The position numbers were made by a program, and so were the translations under genes. Source: Leptolyngbyaceae cyanobacterium M33_DOE_097 (GTDB taxonomy: Bacteria > Cyanobacteriota > Cyanobacteriia > Leptolyngbyales > Leptolyngbyaceae). From it: 64,000 bases of DNA. The notes under the pieces were generated by a model. That model did not search any database. It saw nothing but the letters and a program-made list of their open reading frames with translations, and was not told where the DNA came from. Positions 27,172 through 35,721 of this stretch are shown piece by piece (positions within the stretch are counted from its first letter, which is position 1; each line of letters starts with the position of its first letter). The stretch covers positions 1-64,000 of the forward strand of contig DVDV01000408.1 of the NCBI GenBank assembly GCA_015296075.1. Direction: 5' to 3'.

Positions 27172-27187
27172 TCACTCAAACTACTAA

Positions 27188-28822
27188 TCAGACTCCAACC
27201 AGTTTACCGTCTGGAAAATGCTCTTTTGCAGAATCGAGATGTTTGAGCAAGGTTGCTTCGGGGAGTGGCCCTTGCAAGTGGCTCCAGGGTAAGGTTTGTC
27301 CGGGTTGCCAGTCGGCATGTACATAGTAATCAAGTTCTGGCAGTTTGCCCCGCAACTCTTTAAAGGCACGCCGATAGCTACCCAACGTATCCCCGTAATG
27401 ACGGGTTAACTCTAACAACGGTGAAAGACGGCGATCGCCCCGCGAAATCAATGCCTGAATCACTGACCAGTTATAGCTTTCAGGTCGAAAATCAACTCCT
27501 AACGGACGCAGGTGTTTTTGTAAGTGTTGCAGCCGCTTCTCCGCCTGGGGATTCACCCCAAACCACTGGAATGGCGTGTGAGACTTGGGCACAAAGGTAC
27601 TGCAACCAAAACTCAGCCGTAAACCAGGCGCTGCTTTTTTAATCGCCTTAAACATCTGCACCGTGGCATCTAAGTCCTCCGCTACCTCACCGGGGATACC
27701 TGCCATGCCATATAGCTTCAGGTGACTCAATCCACTGGCTTTGGCAATGCTAGCCGCTTCAATAATCTCGGTCGTTTCCAGTTTTTTGTTAATCACACGG
27801 CGCAGGCGATCGCTCCCAGTTTCGACCGCGATCGTGACGGATTTGGTGTCGTGCTTCACCAGGGTTTCGACCAGCTTGGGTGTGACCGTATTGGTGCGAA
27901 CCGAGGCAATGCTGACTCGCACATCGTCAAATTCAGGTTGGTTGAGGTAGTCCAACAGGGCTTCAAACTCTGGATGCTGTGTCACAGAAGCGCCGAGCAG
28001 TCCCAGCCGATTTGTGACAGTCAGCCCGCGCGCGATCGCAGGAATCAAACTGCTGTCTACATCAGCCACACGAAACGGTAAGGTCAAGTAGCTGGCGAGG
28101 CAAAAGCGGCACATTTCAGGGCAACTCCGCACCACCTCGACCATGTAGATGTTTTCCCAGGCGGCTTTTTCAGTCACCACGGTCGAGGCTGACAGCACAC
28201 TGCCCCGGTAGGTCTGCTTTTCGACCACTGCGGGAATGCCTGACTCGACAGGACGAATCGCCGCAATTGCGCCAGTTGAGTCGGTGTAGGTCACGTCATA
28301 CAACGCAGGGACGTACACCCCAGGAATGGTAGCCAGGTGGCGCAGTTGAGTGGCGCGATCGCACCCTCGCACGGTTTTGTAAGCTTCAATAAAATCGCCT
28401 AACAGCCGTTCGCCATCGCCCAACAACACGACATCAAAGAAATTGGCAAACGGTTCGGGATTGGCTGTTAACACAGGGCCACCCCCAAACACAAGAGGAT
28501 GATCGGCAGTGCGATCGCGCGACCAGATCGGAATCTCTAAGGATTCGAGTTGGGTGAGAACGTTGACGTAATCGAGTTCCCAAGAGAGGGAGAAACCGAG
28601 TAACTCAGGATCAGCCGGAAGTGGCTCCGCACCATCGGTAAAGAGGCGACTCACCTGCACATCGGGTCGGGTTGCCAGCATCGCCCAGATGACTTGATAG
28701 CCAAGACTCGTAATCCCAACGCTGTACTCGTTTGGAAAGGCGTAAATAATCGGAACCGCATCAGGGAGAGGCGTTGCGGCAGTAAACAGCAACCGCTCAA
28801 GCGAAAGAGGAAGGGATGTCAT
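27188..28822 (-). CDS. B12-binding domain radical SAM protein (TIGR03960-like)
   Basis: A 544-residue protein. The N-terminal 190 residues resemble a cobalamin-binding Rossmann domain (YAFPNEYSVGITSLGYQVIW, LLGFSLSWELDYVN, PLVFGGGPVLTANPEPFANF). The radical SAM core begins with the CxxxCxxC cluster motif in CPEMCRFCLASY at about residue 240 and continues with ETGSDRLRRVINK and LKLYGMAGIPGE. The family is widespread and its reaction is not known. Together with the following CPXCG protein it forms a two-gene unit. Start ATG 28822. Confidence 0.92.
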   Translation of the reverse strand: MTSLPLSLERLLFTAATPLPDAVPIIYAFPNEYSVGITSLGYQVIWAMLATRPDVQVSRLFTDGAEPLPADPELLGFSLSWELDYVNVLTQLESLEIPIWSRDRTADHPLVFGGGPVLTANPEPFANFFDVVLLGDGERLLGDFIEAYKTVRGCDRATQLRHLATIPGVYVPALYDVTYTDSTGAIAAIRPVESGIPAVVEKQTYRGSVLSASTVVTEKAAWENIYMVEVVRSCPEMCRFCLASYLTLPFRVADVDSSLIPAIARGLTVTNRLGLLGASVTQHPEFEALLDYLNQPEFDDVRVSIASVRTNTVTPKLVETLVKHDTKSVTIAVETGSDRLRRVINKKLETTEIIEAASIAKASGLSHLKLYGMAGIPGEVAEDLDATVQMFKAIKKAAPGLRLSFGCSTFVPKSHTPFQWFGVNPQAEKRLQHLQKHLRPLGVDFRPESYNWSVIQALISRGDRRLSPLLELTRHYGDTLGSYRRAFKELRGKLPELDYYVHADWQPGQTLPWSHLQGPLPEATLLKHLDSAKEHFPDGKLVGV

Positions 28823-28915
28823 GGCAAGCAGTGCAAAATAAGGGCACCTCCCCCACTCTAGCGTAGGAAAGGTGCAGGAGTCAGAAGGGTTGCAGGCTAC
28901 AGCCTGCTGAATTCC

Positions 28916-31120
28916 TTACTGCGCTAAGTCGATCGCCCGTTTGACGATCGCTGCTGGAGAAATGCCGTTCAGCTCCATCAACTCGCTGGCGGTAGCAGTG
29001 GTTTCGCCACGTCTCCAGGCGATTGTGTCGCGTTTGGCGTTACTCCGCAGCATGATCGGCTCAAGCATGCCACTTGCCCCGCCTGTAATGCCAATCAAGG
29101 CATCGCCCCCAAACAGACGGTCAAACCCAGCATCATCTAAGAACTGACCATCTGGCTCAGAGCAAAGATCCCAGGCCACATCTGAAGAACGGTAAAGCCG
29201 ACGGGGGCTAATAATCGAGACAACGCGCACACCATACCCTTGGGCTTCGAGTTGTTTTGCGGCTTCAAATACAGGATTTAAAACCATGTCACCCACCACC
29301 GCTAAAACGATGGTTTTGCTACCACTTGACTCGTGCAGGGCGATCGCGCCATCCTGCAACGCTTGCCGGGTTTGTTCTAAGGTGGTGCGAATCGGTAGAG
29401 GCGACTTACTCGCCGTAATCACAACGCCTTTGTTTTTCTGCGCGAGTGCCCATTCATAACAGGCCTGGGTGCTATTGGCATCGGGTGGAAACAGGGGAAA
29501 AACGTTGCCGTTTCGCATCATGGCCGCGAAGTAGGCTTCGATTTCGGGGCGTTGGTGTGTCCAACCGTTTCGACCCTGCTCTAACGCTCCAGCCGTGTAA
29601 AGAGTAACGGTTGCTGGGGCCGGACGACGCAGTTCTGCCATTGCCTGGGTCACGGTTTGCCAGATCGGTAAACCATTGATCGCAAACGATTCGTAAGAAC
29701 ACCAGAGACTGCGGGAGCCAAACAGACACAGGCTAGCGGCTAACCCCGCACACGCATCTTCGCTCAACGGTTCATAGACCTGCCCCTGGGGCTGCTGGTT
29801 ATAGAGTGGGTCGGTGGTGGGGTGAATAATTTTGAGCGCCTGGTTAATGTTGGCAATTCCCGAGGCTTCGTTGCCATCGGCGTTTGTCACCAGGTAACGC
29901 GGGTCTTGCTGACCGACATAAGCAACTAATTGCCCCATTGCAGTTGTCGAAACTTTCGGATCACCCCCCACAGCATACTCTTCAAGGGGAATCTGACCCA
30001 GGTCAGGTAAAGGCAACACACTTTCAGTCACCGCGACCTTGCTGGCCGAACCCCCACCAGCCCGCTCACAGTTGGTGCGCACCAGTTCCCACGCTGCCGC
30101 CGGAAGCGATCGCGCCTGCAACGCCTCAACAATCTCAGGGTTGTCGAGGGTGTGGTGACCATAGAGGTTGTGCGACTTCGAGCCACGCGCGTGTACCCCT
30201 GCGCCTTTCAACTGCTTGATGATCAACACAGTCAATGTGCCATTCATGGCAAAACGAGCCGCCTTGTCAGCCGCAACCAGAACCGCTTGGGTAAACTCTA
30301 ACCGCTTGGCAAAGCTAAAGGCCGTGCTGTCTACATAGTCACCGGGTTGATTTTGGTCGTCAAAATCTTTTGCATCCACCAAAATCACTTCTTCAAAGCC
30401 GCTGCCCTTCCAAAAGGCCACCATGTCGCTGTTGCTGCGGGTGGAAACCATACTGTGGTGTTCCTGTGAATAACCATTCCAGACCAGGACGGGCAAGAAG
30501 TTGGTCACATCGGGGTAAGCCGTGTGGAAGTGGCTAATCGCACTCATGATGTAAGGCTCGCCCAAACCGCCATCGCCAATTGTGCAGGGGAAGAGGCGAT
30601 CGCGATAGAGCAGGGCACCCGCCATGGCAAAGTGCTGTCCCTGACCAAGCGGACCAGCCGGAGCCAATAGACCGGGGATTTGACCCGACAAGTGACCTAA
30701 CAAACCATGCCGTTCGCGGAAGCGATCGCGCATTTGCTGGACAGTCTCGATCCCCATTGCTTCGAGCGAGCGATCGAGAAACATGGCACTGTAAAACCCA
30801 GGGGCGTGGTGCCCAACTTCGGTCACAAAATTCTTATGACCCAGTAACACCAAGGCGGCATAGGCTTCGGCTTGGCTAGCAAACCCACCGGGGTGCCCCG
30901 ATGCTTTGCTGCCCGTAACTTGCAGCGTCAGATAGCGCAGTGCATCGGCGTAAAGCAGGGTTTGGTAGGCTGCGGCAGGGGAGTGAGGATCGGCGATCGC
31001 GGTTTGCCCTTCAGCAATCACGGGTTCAGCGCCGTAGGTTTCCCACTCCGGAAAACTGTCACGAAAATACTGAATACCCTCTAAAAAGGCAGCAGACGGG
31101 GTACTGACAGTTGCGGTCAT
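28916..31120 (-). CDS. Phosphoketolase/transketolase-like ThDP enzyme
   Basis: A 734-residue thiamine-diphosphate enzyme. Near residue 60 KASGHPGGFASQAEAYAALV resembles the transketolase start. GPLGQGQHFAMAGALL and GDGGLGEPYIMSAISHF (GDG...N motif, ending WNGYS) mark the ThDP/Mg site. The second half has the Pyr-domain segments TNADGNEASGIANINQ and WCSYESFAINGLP. The latter and HHSMVSTRSNSDM are more like phosphoketolase than transketolase. Cyanobacteria carry a second, shorter phosphoketolase-like protein of this size (Sll0529 type, from memory). ATG at 31120 is preceded by GGAGG. If it is a phosphoketolase, it feeds acetyl phosphate to the acetate kinase 10 kb away. Confidence 0.75.
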   Translation of the reverse strand: MTATVSTPSAAFLEGIQYFRDSFPEWETYGAEPVIAEGQTAIADPHSPAAAYQTLLYADALRYLTLQVTGSKASGHPGGFASQAEAYAALVLLGHKNFVTEVGHHAPGFYSAMFLDRSLEAMGIETVQQMRDRFRERHGLLGHLSGQIPGLLAPAGPLGQGQHFAMAGALLYRDRLFPCTIGDGGLGEPYIMSAISHFHTAYPDVTNFLPVLVWNGYSQEHHSMVSTRSNSDMVAFWKGSGFEEVILVDAKDFDDQNQPGDYVDSTAFSFAKRLEFTQAVLVAADKAARFAMNGTLTVLIIKQLKGAGVHARGSKSHNLYGHHTLDNPEIVEALQARSLPAAAWELVRTNCERAGGGSASKVAVTESVLPLPDLGQIPLEEYAVGGDPKVSTTAMGQLVAYVGQQDPRYLVTNADGNEASGIANINQALKIIHPTTDPLYNQQPQGQVYEPLSEDACAGLAASLCLFGSRSLWCSYESFAINGLPIWQTVTQAMAELRRPAPATVTLYTAGALEQGRNGWTHQRPEIEAYFAAMMRNGNVFPLFPPDANSTQACYEWALAQKNKGVVITASKSPLPIRTTLEQTRQALQDGAIALHESSGSKTIVLAVVGDMVLNPVFEAAKQLEAQGYGVRVVSIISPRRLYRSSDVAWDLCSEPDGQFLDDAGFDRLFGGDALIGITGGASGMLEPIMLRSNAKRDTIAWRRGETTATASELMELNGISPAAIVKRAIDLAQ

Positions 31121-31246
31121 GTAGAAAACCTCCAAGTAACGGCGGAAAGGGTGCTGACAGTGGACACATTGGGTGGGCGATCAAAGAGAGGAATGTCCAT
31201 TTTCAAAAATTGCCCTTTTGAATTTTACCCCCCCCTTTGACCATCC

Positions 31247-32497
31247 CTACGAACGAACGGGATAGTGCTGGTCTAATGCGAGAAAAGTCTGCAACAGCAC
31301 ATTGGCTCCCTGAGCGCATTGCTCAGCCGAGGTGTATTCTTCTTCAGAGTGGCTAATGCCGCCTCGACTGGGGACAAAAATCATGCCCATATCGGTAAAC
31401 CGCCCGACCTCTTGAGCATCGTGTCCGGCGCGGCTGGGCAAATAGCAGTACCGAATGCCCTGGCGATCGCAGATCGATTGAATCGTGTTCATGATATGAG
31501 GGGTAGCAAGGGTCGGCAACACATGGAATGTTTCTTCCATCGTGATCTCGGTATGGGTTAAGAGAGCAATCTCGGCAAATTCTTGTTGAAGTTTGGCAAC
31601 CAACTCATCAAGATGATCTTGAGAGAGGTCACGCAAATCAATCCGCAAATCTACCTGGGCAGGCACCGTGTTGGTGGCACATGGCAAAACCTTGAGATAG
31701 CCAACGGTACCGACCTGCTCACCGGGGGTTTCGATCGCAATTCGATTGACGGCCAGCACAATTTGAGACGCGGCGACCAGCGCATCTTTGCGCATGTGCA
31801 TCGGGGTTGTACCCGCGTGGTTGGGGCGTCCAGTTACGCTCACCTTAAACCGATACTGTCCCACGATCCCTTTCACTACGCCAATCTCAGCATTAGCGGC
31901 TTCCATCACACCGCCTTGCTCAACGTGCAGTTCAACAAAGGCCGCAATTTGCTTGCGATCGCGGCGAGCGGTTTTAATCTTGTCCCAATCTCCGCCAATC
32001 TTTTGCAAACAGGTCTGAATCGACGTGCCATCTTTGCGGCTGTAGTAGTCAGGATTTTCTCGAACCTGCCCGGCCATTGCCTTACTGCCTAACACGGTCG
32101 ATTCTTCATCGGTAAAAACAATAACCTCAATCGGATGGTCGAGTTGCTCTTGGGCTTCGTTTAACGTATGCGCCACTTCAATCCCGGCTAAGACGCCCAG
32201 GCAACCATCGTAGCGCCCCCCCATTGGCACAGTGTCGATATGAGAACCGGTGGCTAAGGCGGGGGCATCCTCATAACGCCCCGGATAGCGACCAATAATA
32301 TTGCCAGCTGCATCAATCCGAACGGTCATCCCCGCTTCAACCATCCACGATTGAACCAGTTGACGGGCTAACAAATCCTCAGTTGTAAACGCAACTCGGC
32401 TGACCCCTCCGTTAGGCTGTTTGCCAATTTCAGCCAGTTGAAAAAGGCTACGATTCAGGCGATCGCTCTTAATTGAAAGCAGTGAAGCAACAGTCAT
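31247..32497 (-). CDS. M20-family Zn-dependent amidohydrolase (allantoate/carbamoyl-amino-acid type)
   Basis: A 416-residue enzyme of the hydantoinase/carbamoylase branch of the M20 family. The metal ligands are visible in ATGSHIDTVPMGG (His), RYDGCLGVLAGIEV (Asp), VFTDEEST (Glu), FVELHVEQGG (His) and SRAGHDAQEV (His). The dimerisation-lid segment VTGRPNHAGTTPMHMRKDA is also present. Members hydrolyse allantoate, N-carbamoyl-amino acids or ureidopropionate. The exact substrate cannot be told. It is transcribed away from an allophanate-hydrolase-like gene 730 bp upstream, which suggests ureide or amide nitrogen use. Confidence 0.9.
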   Translation of the reverse strand: MTVASLLSIKSDRLNRSLFQLAEIGKQPNGGVSRVAFTTEDLLARQLVQSWMVEAGMTVRIDAAGNIIGRYPGRYEDAPALATGSHIDTVPMGGRYDGCLGVLAGIEVAHTLNEAQEQLDHPIEVIVFTDEESTVLGSKAMAGQVRENPDYYSRKDGTSIQTCLQKIGGDWDKIKTARRDRKQIAAFVELHVEQGGVMEAANAEIGVVKGIVGQYRFKVSVTGRPNHAGTTPMHMRKDALVAASQIVLAVNRIAIETPGEQVGTVGYLKVLPCATNTVPAQVDLRIDLRDLSQDHLDELVAKLQQEFAEIALLTHTEITMEETFHVLPTLATPHIMNTIQSICDRQGIRYCYLPSRAGHDAQEVGRFTDMGMIFVPSRGGISHSEEEYTSAEQCAQGANVLLQTFLALDQHYPVRS

Positions 32498-32928
32498 AGT
32501 GCCAATCTCTATCAGTAAATTAGGTCAATGCGAAGTGGTGAAAGTGTAACTATTGAGATTGATCAGACACAGTTCGCTGTGAGCAATCCACCGATTTAGG
32601 GGGCATCTCGTGGTTTAGGTTACGTCGCAAGCAAAAGACCCTTGGCGATCGCGACATGACTGCGCGTTAGCCGCTTTGGATTAAACCGACCAACGTAACG
32701 CTAAAGGGAACCGTTTTGATCATGACTCAAAACGAACGCTCTTGGCCTGAGCGACAGCCGCTTGCGCGATAGAAATCACCTATGCATCAGTCGGGATCAA
32801 GTTGATAGAAACGGGCGATCGCCCTTACCCTCAAGCAACGCAGTCTTTTCTGGGATGCCTGAAATCAACACCTTTGAAAAGCATCAGCCACACACGAGAA
32901 ACAACGGCTGCAGGCAGATCAATCCACT

Positions 32929-32964
32929 TTGTATGCAAGAATCGTATATGAGTTTTGTATACAA
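32929..32964. promoter_or_regulatory. Tandem TTGTATACAA palindromes, GntR-like operator candidate
   Basis: TTGTATGCAA (32929-32938) and the perfect palindrome TTGTATACAA (32955-32964) lie 26 bp apart start to start, about two and a half helical turns. ATTGTATACAAT-like sites are known for some FCD-type GntR regulators. They sit between the divergent amidohydrolase and cyclotransferase-fold genes. The rest of 32498-33228 shows an 8-bp hairpin CGTTTTGA / TCAAAACG near 32711 and no supported gene. Confidence 0.35.
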
Positions 32965-33228
32965 TTCAAGCGGGCTATCGTGGCCTTGCCGTTGCTTAGC
33001 TTGCAAGGGTGAAGAGGCGGCGTTGTGTTAGACATTATTCGCTGATGGGTCGCATCTATTTTGAATAAAGAGGAGAAGCCACCTTTTCAGCGATCGCCTG
33101 GTTCGCTGTTACTTCAGCCAGATCCTTTCTTGAAGCTGGGATTTGAGCCAAGATCGCCCTGCTTGTTTTGCTTTGATGAACTCGATGCGAGAATACAGTT
33201 CAATCTTGTCTAAGGGAGTTAATCACTC

Positions 33229-33642
33229 ATGAGCCAACCTGAAGCTTCAACCCGTCGGATCTTTATCTGCGGCTCTGCCCTGCGTGGGCAACCAGATCAT
33301 GGCAATCTGGGAAACGCCCAATTTATTCGTACCGCTAAAACTCAAGCGATTTACCGCTTACACGCTGCTGAAAATGGTTGGCATCCAGCAATTTATCAGG
33401 TTGAAGAAAATGGAATTTCGATTCCCGGTGAGGTTTATGAGATAAGTATTGCTGAGTTTGACCACCTTGCGGCTAATGAGCCGCCCCACATGTATCCCAG
33501 TGATGTCGTTTTAGAAGATGGCGAAGTGCTAACAGCGTTTCTCTACCCCCGTGAGTTAGTTGAGCAGTACAACTGGGAGGATATTTCTCATTTAGGAGGC
33601 TGGGCTGCTTACAAAGCCAGCATTGCCCAAGCTGCCCAATAG
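33229..33642 (+). CDS. Gamma-glutamylcyclotransferase-fold, allophanate hydrolase-related protein
   Basis: A 137-residue protein. It begins with the fold's glycine-containing strand (RRIFICGSALRGQPDHGNLG) and contains YRLHAAENGWHPAIYQVEEN, SIPGEVYEISIAEFDHLAAN, EPPHMYPSDVVLEDGE and FLYPRELVEQ. The Glu in the EPPHMYP segment fits the fold's acidic residue. This is the domain found at the C-terminus of allophanate hydrolases, here as a stand-alone protein. It may act on a small amide or be regulatory. ATG at 33229 follows GGGAGTT 12 bases upstream. Confidence 0.85.
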   Translation: MSQPEASTRRIFICGSALRGQPDHGNLGNAQFIRTAKTQAIYRLHAAENGWHPAIYQVEENGISIPGEVYEISIAEFDHLAANEPPHMYPSDVVLEDGEVLTAFLYPRELVEQYNWEDISHLGGWAAYKASIAQAAQ

Positions 33643-33814
33643 ACGAAAAAATACTCAGAATTTTTCCAACCCGACATTACGGGCAAAGCTTCAAAAGTTT
33701 TGCCTGGATTCTGTCTGGGAACGCGAGCTTTTTCTAGCTCTGAAACGCACCCCTGACAAAAGTTTCAAGCAGCTTCAGAACATTTTTGGGCGTGAGGCGA
33801 TCTGGTTTGATTAG
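33623..33814 (+). CDS. Possible 63-aa small protein overlapping the previous gene
   Basis: A TTG-initiated frame overlaps the last 20 bases of the cyclotransferase-fold gene and runs past it. Its part beyond the overlap looks protein-like (LRAKLQKFCLDSVWERELFL, then ALKRTPDKSFKQLQNIFGRE). No Shine-Dalgarno is seen. It may be a translationally coupled small protein, the 3' remnant of a gene, or chance. I do not recognise it. The following gap 33815-34147 shows only a 10-bp palindrome CTTCATGAAG. Confidence 0.3.
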   Translation: MPKLPNRRKNTQNFSNPTLRAKLQKFCLDSVWERELFLALKRTPDKSFKQLQNIFGREAIWFD

Positions 33815-34147
33815 TTCACAATGACTTAAGGAGTGAAAGCTCGTCTCCACGGCTTTTTTCTTAAGATGCGTATTGCAAAAATGTGTATGGAAAGACATCG
33901 TTGGGACAACCTTTAAATTTACTTTTTATCAAGTTTGAGAGCTTGTAATCCTGCGCCGATGGGGGTATCAAGGGTAAAGCCATAATTTACTTCTTTGTGA
34001 AATGGCCGCTGGAGTTGAATCAGTCTTCTTTAGTACAAGTGCCACTTCATGAAGAAGTAGTAAAGACTCCGAGTAAACCCCGATCACATTTGGCTGGAAA
34101 AATTAATAATGGGAGACACGTTAATAATTTTTTCCAAAAGTTAGTGG

Positions 34148-35617
34148 ATGACGCTTCTACAGACTTCTAAAAGACGGACTAGAGTAGTCGCCCAGTGCTT
34201 GGTTGGTTGCTTTGCTGTATCGGCGATCGCGCCTTACTCAAGCGCCTTTGCTCAAGTGCCTGAGCCAATAATTGAAGCGGCGACTCCAACCCGGGTGCCC
34301 TCCCGATCAGACGAAGCTTACACCTTGGGAGCGGGCGATCGAATCCGCATCGAAGTTTTTAAGGTGGCGCAATATAGTGGCGAAAATCAAGTCTTGGTGG
34401 ATGGCACTGTCAACCTGCCAGAAGCGGGAAATGTTTCAGTGCAGGGGTTGACGCTTAAGGAAGCCGCAGATGTCATTTCTGCTCGATATGCCAAGTTGCT
34501 CAAATACCCAATCGTGACAGTTTCCCTCGTAACGCCAAGACCTTTAAGAGTTGGGGTTGCAGGTGAAGTCAATCGACCGGGTTCATATACTTTGTCAACC
34601 ACTGAGGGGGCATCACAATTGCCGACGCTGACACGCGCCTTGCAGCAGGCCGGTGGTGTGACCCAGATGGCAAACATTCGCGAGGTTGAAGTGCGTCGTG
34701 CGCGTCGTGGCGGAACTGAAGAAGTTATCAAAGTCAACCTTTGGGCCTTTTTGCAGGCGGGTGATTTAAGTCAGGATATTACTCTCAGAAGTGGCGACAG
34801 CATCTTTATCCCCACAGCACCCACCGTTGATTTAAGGGAGTCGGTGCAGCTTTCCGCGGCGAGTTTTGCTGCCGATCGCAGTCAGCCTCTCAACATTGCG
34901 ATCGTGGGCGAAGTCTATCGCCCTGGCCCTTACACTGTCACATCGTCTGCAGATACCGGGGCAGCGGGAGACACGGGGCAAACAGGGGGAGGAGCTGAGC
35001 GGCCGCCGACGATTACCCGCGCCATTCAGGTGGCTGGTGGGGTGAAGCCCCAGGCTGATATTCGTCGAATTCAAGTGCGACGGCAAACGCGCGCAGGGCT
35101 TGAGCAAGTGATTGACATCGACCTCTGGAAGCTGCTCAGCGAAGGAGACCTGAAGCAAGATTTGATCTTGCAAGATCGAGATACGGTCATCATTCCAGAA
35201 GCGAAGGCAGTCGATACGGCCGAAGCGACTCAGTTAGCCACGGCTAGCTTCTCACCTGACAGCATTCGGGTGAATGTGGCTGGCGAGGTGAAGCAACCTG
35301 GGGTCGTCCGCGTGCCCCCCAACACACCTCTGAACCAGGTGCTTTTAGCCGCCGGAGGGTTTAACACTCGTGCCCGTCAGCGATCGGTCGAGTTGCTGCG
35401 ACTCAACCCTGATGGCACTGTGACCCGTCGAGAAATTTCGATTGACTTCTCTAAGGGAATCAATGAGCAAACCAACCCAGCCCTCCGAAATGACGATATT
35501 GTGGTTGTAAAACGCTCAGGGCTAACGGCTTTCTCGGATAGCTTGGGCACGGTTGTTAACCCCATTAGCAGCTTCCTTTCAATCTTTAGTTTGTTCACAA
35601 TTTTCAGGAGCTTCTAG
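34148..35617 (+). CDS. Polysaccharide export protein with SLBB domains (Wza-like)
   Basis: A 489-residue outer-membrane-type export protein. A signal peptide (FAVSAIAPYSSAFAQ, cleavage near residue 36) is followed by the Poly_export domain (YTLGAGDRIRIEVFKVAQYS, GTVNLPEAGNVSVQGLTLKE). Three SLBB repeats follow, marked by VAGEVNRPGSYTL, IVGEVYRPGPYTV and VAGEVKQPGVVRV. The LVGC sequence near residue 20 looks like a lipobox but has little hydrophobic sequence before it. It should form the outer-membrane/periplasmic channel for exopolysaccharide, working with the tyrosine autokinase encoded 104 bp downstream. No Wzx, Wzy or sugar-synthesis genes are next to the pair. Confidence 0.93.
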   Translation: MTLLQTSKRRTRVVAQCLVGCFAVSAIAPYSSAFAQVPEPIIEAATPTRVPSRSDEAYTLGAGDRIRIEVFKVAQYSGENQVLVDGTVNLPEAGNVSVQGLTLKEAADVISARYAKLLKYPIVTVSLVTPRPLRVGVAGEVNRPGSYTLSTTEGASQLPTLTRALQQAGGVTQMANIREVEVRRARRGGTEEVIKVNLWAFLQAGDLSQDITLRSGDSIFIPTAPTVDLRESVQLSAASFAADRSQPLNIAIVGEVYRPGPYTVTSSADTGAAGDTGQTGGGAERPPTITRAIQVAGGVKPQADIRRIQVRRQTRAGLEQVIDIDLWKLLSEGDLKQDLILQDRDTVIIPEAKAVDTAEATQLATASFSPDSIRVNVAGEVKQPGVVRVPPNTPLNQVLLAAGGFNTRARQRSVELLRLNPDGTVTRREISIDFSKGINEQTNPALRNDDIVVVKRSGLTAFSDSLGTVVNPISSFLSIFSLFTIFRSF

Positions 35618-35721
35618 CGATCGCGCTAAAACTTTAGTAATCGGGCGATCGTGCAATATGAATTAGTACTCAAGATGAATGATGAGCTTTTAACTCCAGA
35701 TATTTAAGCGAGAATCAGACG

